64,000 nucleotides of DNA from Propionibacteriaceae bacterium (lineage in GTDB: Bacteria; Actinomycetota; Actinomycetes; Propionibacteriales; Propionibacteriaceae): the NCBI GenBank assembly GCA_009780915.1, contig WQZD01000001.1, positions 124,001 to 188,000 of the forward strand, written 5' to 3'. Under the pieces are notes generated by a model, which saw nothing but the letters and a program-made list of their open reading frames with translations, did no database searches and was not told the DNA's origin. Positions 62,566 to 64,000 of this stretch are shown here, one piece after another. Within the stretch, counting starts at the first letter, position 1. Every line of letters begins with the position of its first letter. The position numbers were made by a program, and so were the translations under genes.

Positions 62566-64000
62566 AGCACATCACTGAGTCTGTCGTTGAAGCCGCCGTC
62601 CTGGAATGGTTCGACGAGCTTGGGTATGGGGTGGGGCATGGGCCTGACTTCGCGCCGGAGGGCGCTACGCAGGAGCGTGACTCATTCGAGCAGGTGATCC
62701 TGATGGGGCGGCTCCACGACGCGGCCCTACGCTTGAACCCGGGGTTGTCTGATGCCGTGCTGGTTGAGGCACTGAGCCGCCTGGCCCGTGTCGAGTCGCA
62801 AAACCCGGTGGCAGAGAACCGGCGCGTCCACACCCTGGTGGTGGACGGTGTGCCGGTGGAGTATCGCGATGCCGAGGGCTCGCTGCGGACCACGCGGGTT
62901 CGTCTGATCGATTGGGATCACCCTGACAACAATGACTGGTTGGCGGTCAACCAGGTGACGGTGGTGGAAAACCACCACAACCGTCGTCCTGACGTGGTGG
63001 TGTACGTCAATGGCTTGCCGCTGGGGCTGTTCGAGCTGAAGAACCCAGGCGACGAGAATGCGACACTGAGGAAGGCGTGGCAGCAGATCCAGACGTATCG
63101 GGCTGAGATTCCATCGGTCTTCCAGGCGAACGCGGTGACGATCATTTCAGATGGGACGTCGGCGGCGATGAGTTCGTTCACTGGCACTTTCGAGCATTAT
63201 GCGCCGTGGAAGACGATCGACGGGCGGGAGGTCGTGACGGACCGTCCAGCATTGGAGGTGCTTGTCAAAGGGGTCTTCGATAAGACTCGCTTCCTCGACG
63301 TGGTGCGCAATTTCGTCGTGTTCTCGGATGAGACGATAACTGACCCGAAGACAAAGCAGCGGGTGAAGACGATGGTGAAACGGGTGGCGAAGTACCACCA
63401 GTATTGGGCGGTCAACGCGGCGGTTGAGTCGACCGTTCGGGCGTCACAGCCAGACGGTGACCGGCGCGGCGGCGTGGTGTGGCATACGCAGGGCTCGGGC
63501 AAGAGCTTCGAGATGGTGTTCTACGCGGGCAAAGTCATGCGCGACCCCCGGATGGGCAACCCGACGTTGGTGTTCATCACCGATCGCAACGACCTAGACG
63601 ACCAGTTGTACACGGAGGTGTTCGCTCCGGCGTCGGTGCTGCCGGAGCGTCCCGTCCAGGCTGACTCGCGGGCCGAGTTACGCACCCTGTTGCGGCGAGC
63701 GTCGGGCGGGATCGTCTTCACGACGTTGCAGAAGTTCGCGCCTGACGACGGCGACCGGAACCCAGTGCTGACCGACCGTCGCAACGTCATTGTGGTGGCG
63801 GATGAGGCGCACCGTTCGCAGTACGGGTTCGGCGAGACGCTGGACAAGCACGGGCGCCTGAAGGCGGGCCTGGCGCAGCATCTGCGTGATGCGCTGCCGG
63901 GCGCGACCTATCTGGGCTTCACGGGCACGCCGATCGAGACGTCGGACAAATCGACGCGTAGCGTCTTCGGTGATTATGTCGACGTCTACGACCTGACCAG
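62562..64000 (+). CDS. hsdR: Type I restriction endonuclease subunit R, truncated by window end
   Basis: At least 479 aa are encoded and the frame is open at the edge. The N-terminal nuclease shows D144 and E158-x-K160 (RPDVVVYVNGLPLGLFELK), a PD-(D/E)XK core. The helicase part has Walker A TQGSGKS (309-315), DEAH (414-417) and motif III GFTGTP. It starts at an ATG overlapping the rhuM stop. HsdR cuts DNA after ATP-driven translocation by the complex. Confidence 0.95.
   Translation, partial: MKHITESVVEAAVLEWFDELGYGVGHGPDFAPEGATQERDSFEQVILMGRLHDAALRLNPGLSDAVLVEALSRLARVESQNPVAENRRVHTLVVDGVPVEYRDAEGSLRTTRVRLIDWDHPDNNDWLAVNQVTVVENHHNRRPDVVVYVNGLPLGLFELKNPGDENATLRKAWQQIQTYRAEIPSVFQANAVTIISDGTSAAMSSFTGTFEHYAPWKTIDGREVVTDRPALEVLVKGVFDKTRFLDVVRNFVVFSDETITDPKTKQRVKTMVKRVAKYHQYWAVNAAVESTVRASQPDGDRRGGVVWHTQGSGKSFEMVFYAGKVMRDPRMGNPTLVFITDRNDLDDQLYTEVFAPASVLPERPVQADSRAELRTLLRRASGGIVFTTLQKFAPDDGDRNPVLTDRRNVIVVADEAHRSQYGFGETLDKHGRLKAGLAQHLRDALPGATYLGFTGTPIETSDKSTRSVFGDYVDVYDLT

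Overview
The window is high-GC DNA with frequent GTG starts, several apparently leaderless genes and actinobacterial families: DUF2510/zinc-ribbon proteins, an actinobacterial-type SAM methyltransferase with a THUMP-like C-terminus, and the paired radical SAM (TIGR03960)/DUF2344 (TIGR03936) proteins. It most likely comes from a chromosome of Actinomycetota, perhaps of the Propionibacteriaceae or Actinomycetaceae; genus cannot be settled from sequence alone. No rRNA, tRNA or CRISPR array was recognised.

Layout. 1-5.0 kb holds housekeeping genes: a SIMPL-domain fragment, a methyltransferase, a GNAT acetyltransferase, a MaoC hotdog protein, pheA, and adk-map, which overlap by four bases. 5.0-7.7 kb is a compact restriction-modification island: a Vsr nuclease, a C5-cytosine methyltransferase and a DUF4928-like protein that may be the restriction enzyme. 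7.8-10.1 kb encodes peroxide defence: ahpC and an AhpF-like reductase with reversed domain order. 10.1-10.8 kb has no convincing gene but contains a long inverted repeat, a possible structured transcript and a strong terminator. 11.1-14.5 kb is a reactive-sulfur locus: a CoA-disulfide reductase/rhodanese fusion diverges from a sulfide:quinone reductase and a 52-aa partner, with a CsoR/CstR-like operator between them.

14.5-29 kb holds a DoxX-type protein, a DEDDh exonuclease with BRCT domain, a CPBP protease with Pro-Gly-Tyr repeats, and a dihydroxyacetone kinase operon (dhaK-dhaL-dhaM). DhaM is fused to HPr and a complete Enzyme I, so phosphate could run from PEP to dihydroxyacetone with only these three polypeptides. 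Then come the radical SAM/DUF2344 pair, a Phd-VapC module, a zinc alcohol dehydrogenase and ychF.

29-33.4 kb is a mosaic of small cassettes. The last ten codons of ychF recur twice downstream. Between and after these copies lie a DUF2510 protein, relB-yafQ, a yafQ fragment, two Fic proteins, two copies of a fic-promoter palindrome and a 52-bp direct repeat.

34.7-43.5 kb contains two paralogous secreted papain-like peptidases carrying 12 and 8 BACON-like repeats. 44-46.7 kb pairs an acyl-CoA ligase with an E2-fold acyltransferase-like protein that lacks the catalytic histidine. 46.9-52.7 kb is a MacB-type ABC transporter between two periplasmic-adaptor-like proteins, one with long Ser/Gly/Pro inserts. 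53-57.4 kb has an APH-type kinase flanked by a roughly 90-bp repeat, a secreted surface protein, a second DUF2510/zinc-ribbon protein and a DUF4143 ATPase.

57.4-64 kb is a type I restriction locus: hsdM, an inserted relBE pair, hsdS, a small ORF, rhuM, and hsdR running off the window. The inserted toxin-antitoxin pair is followed by what looks like the original hsdM tail.
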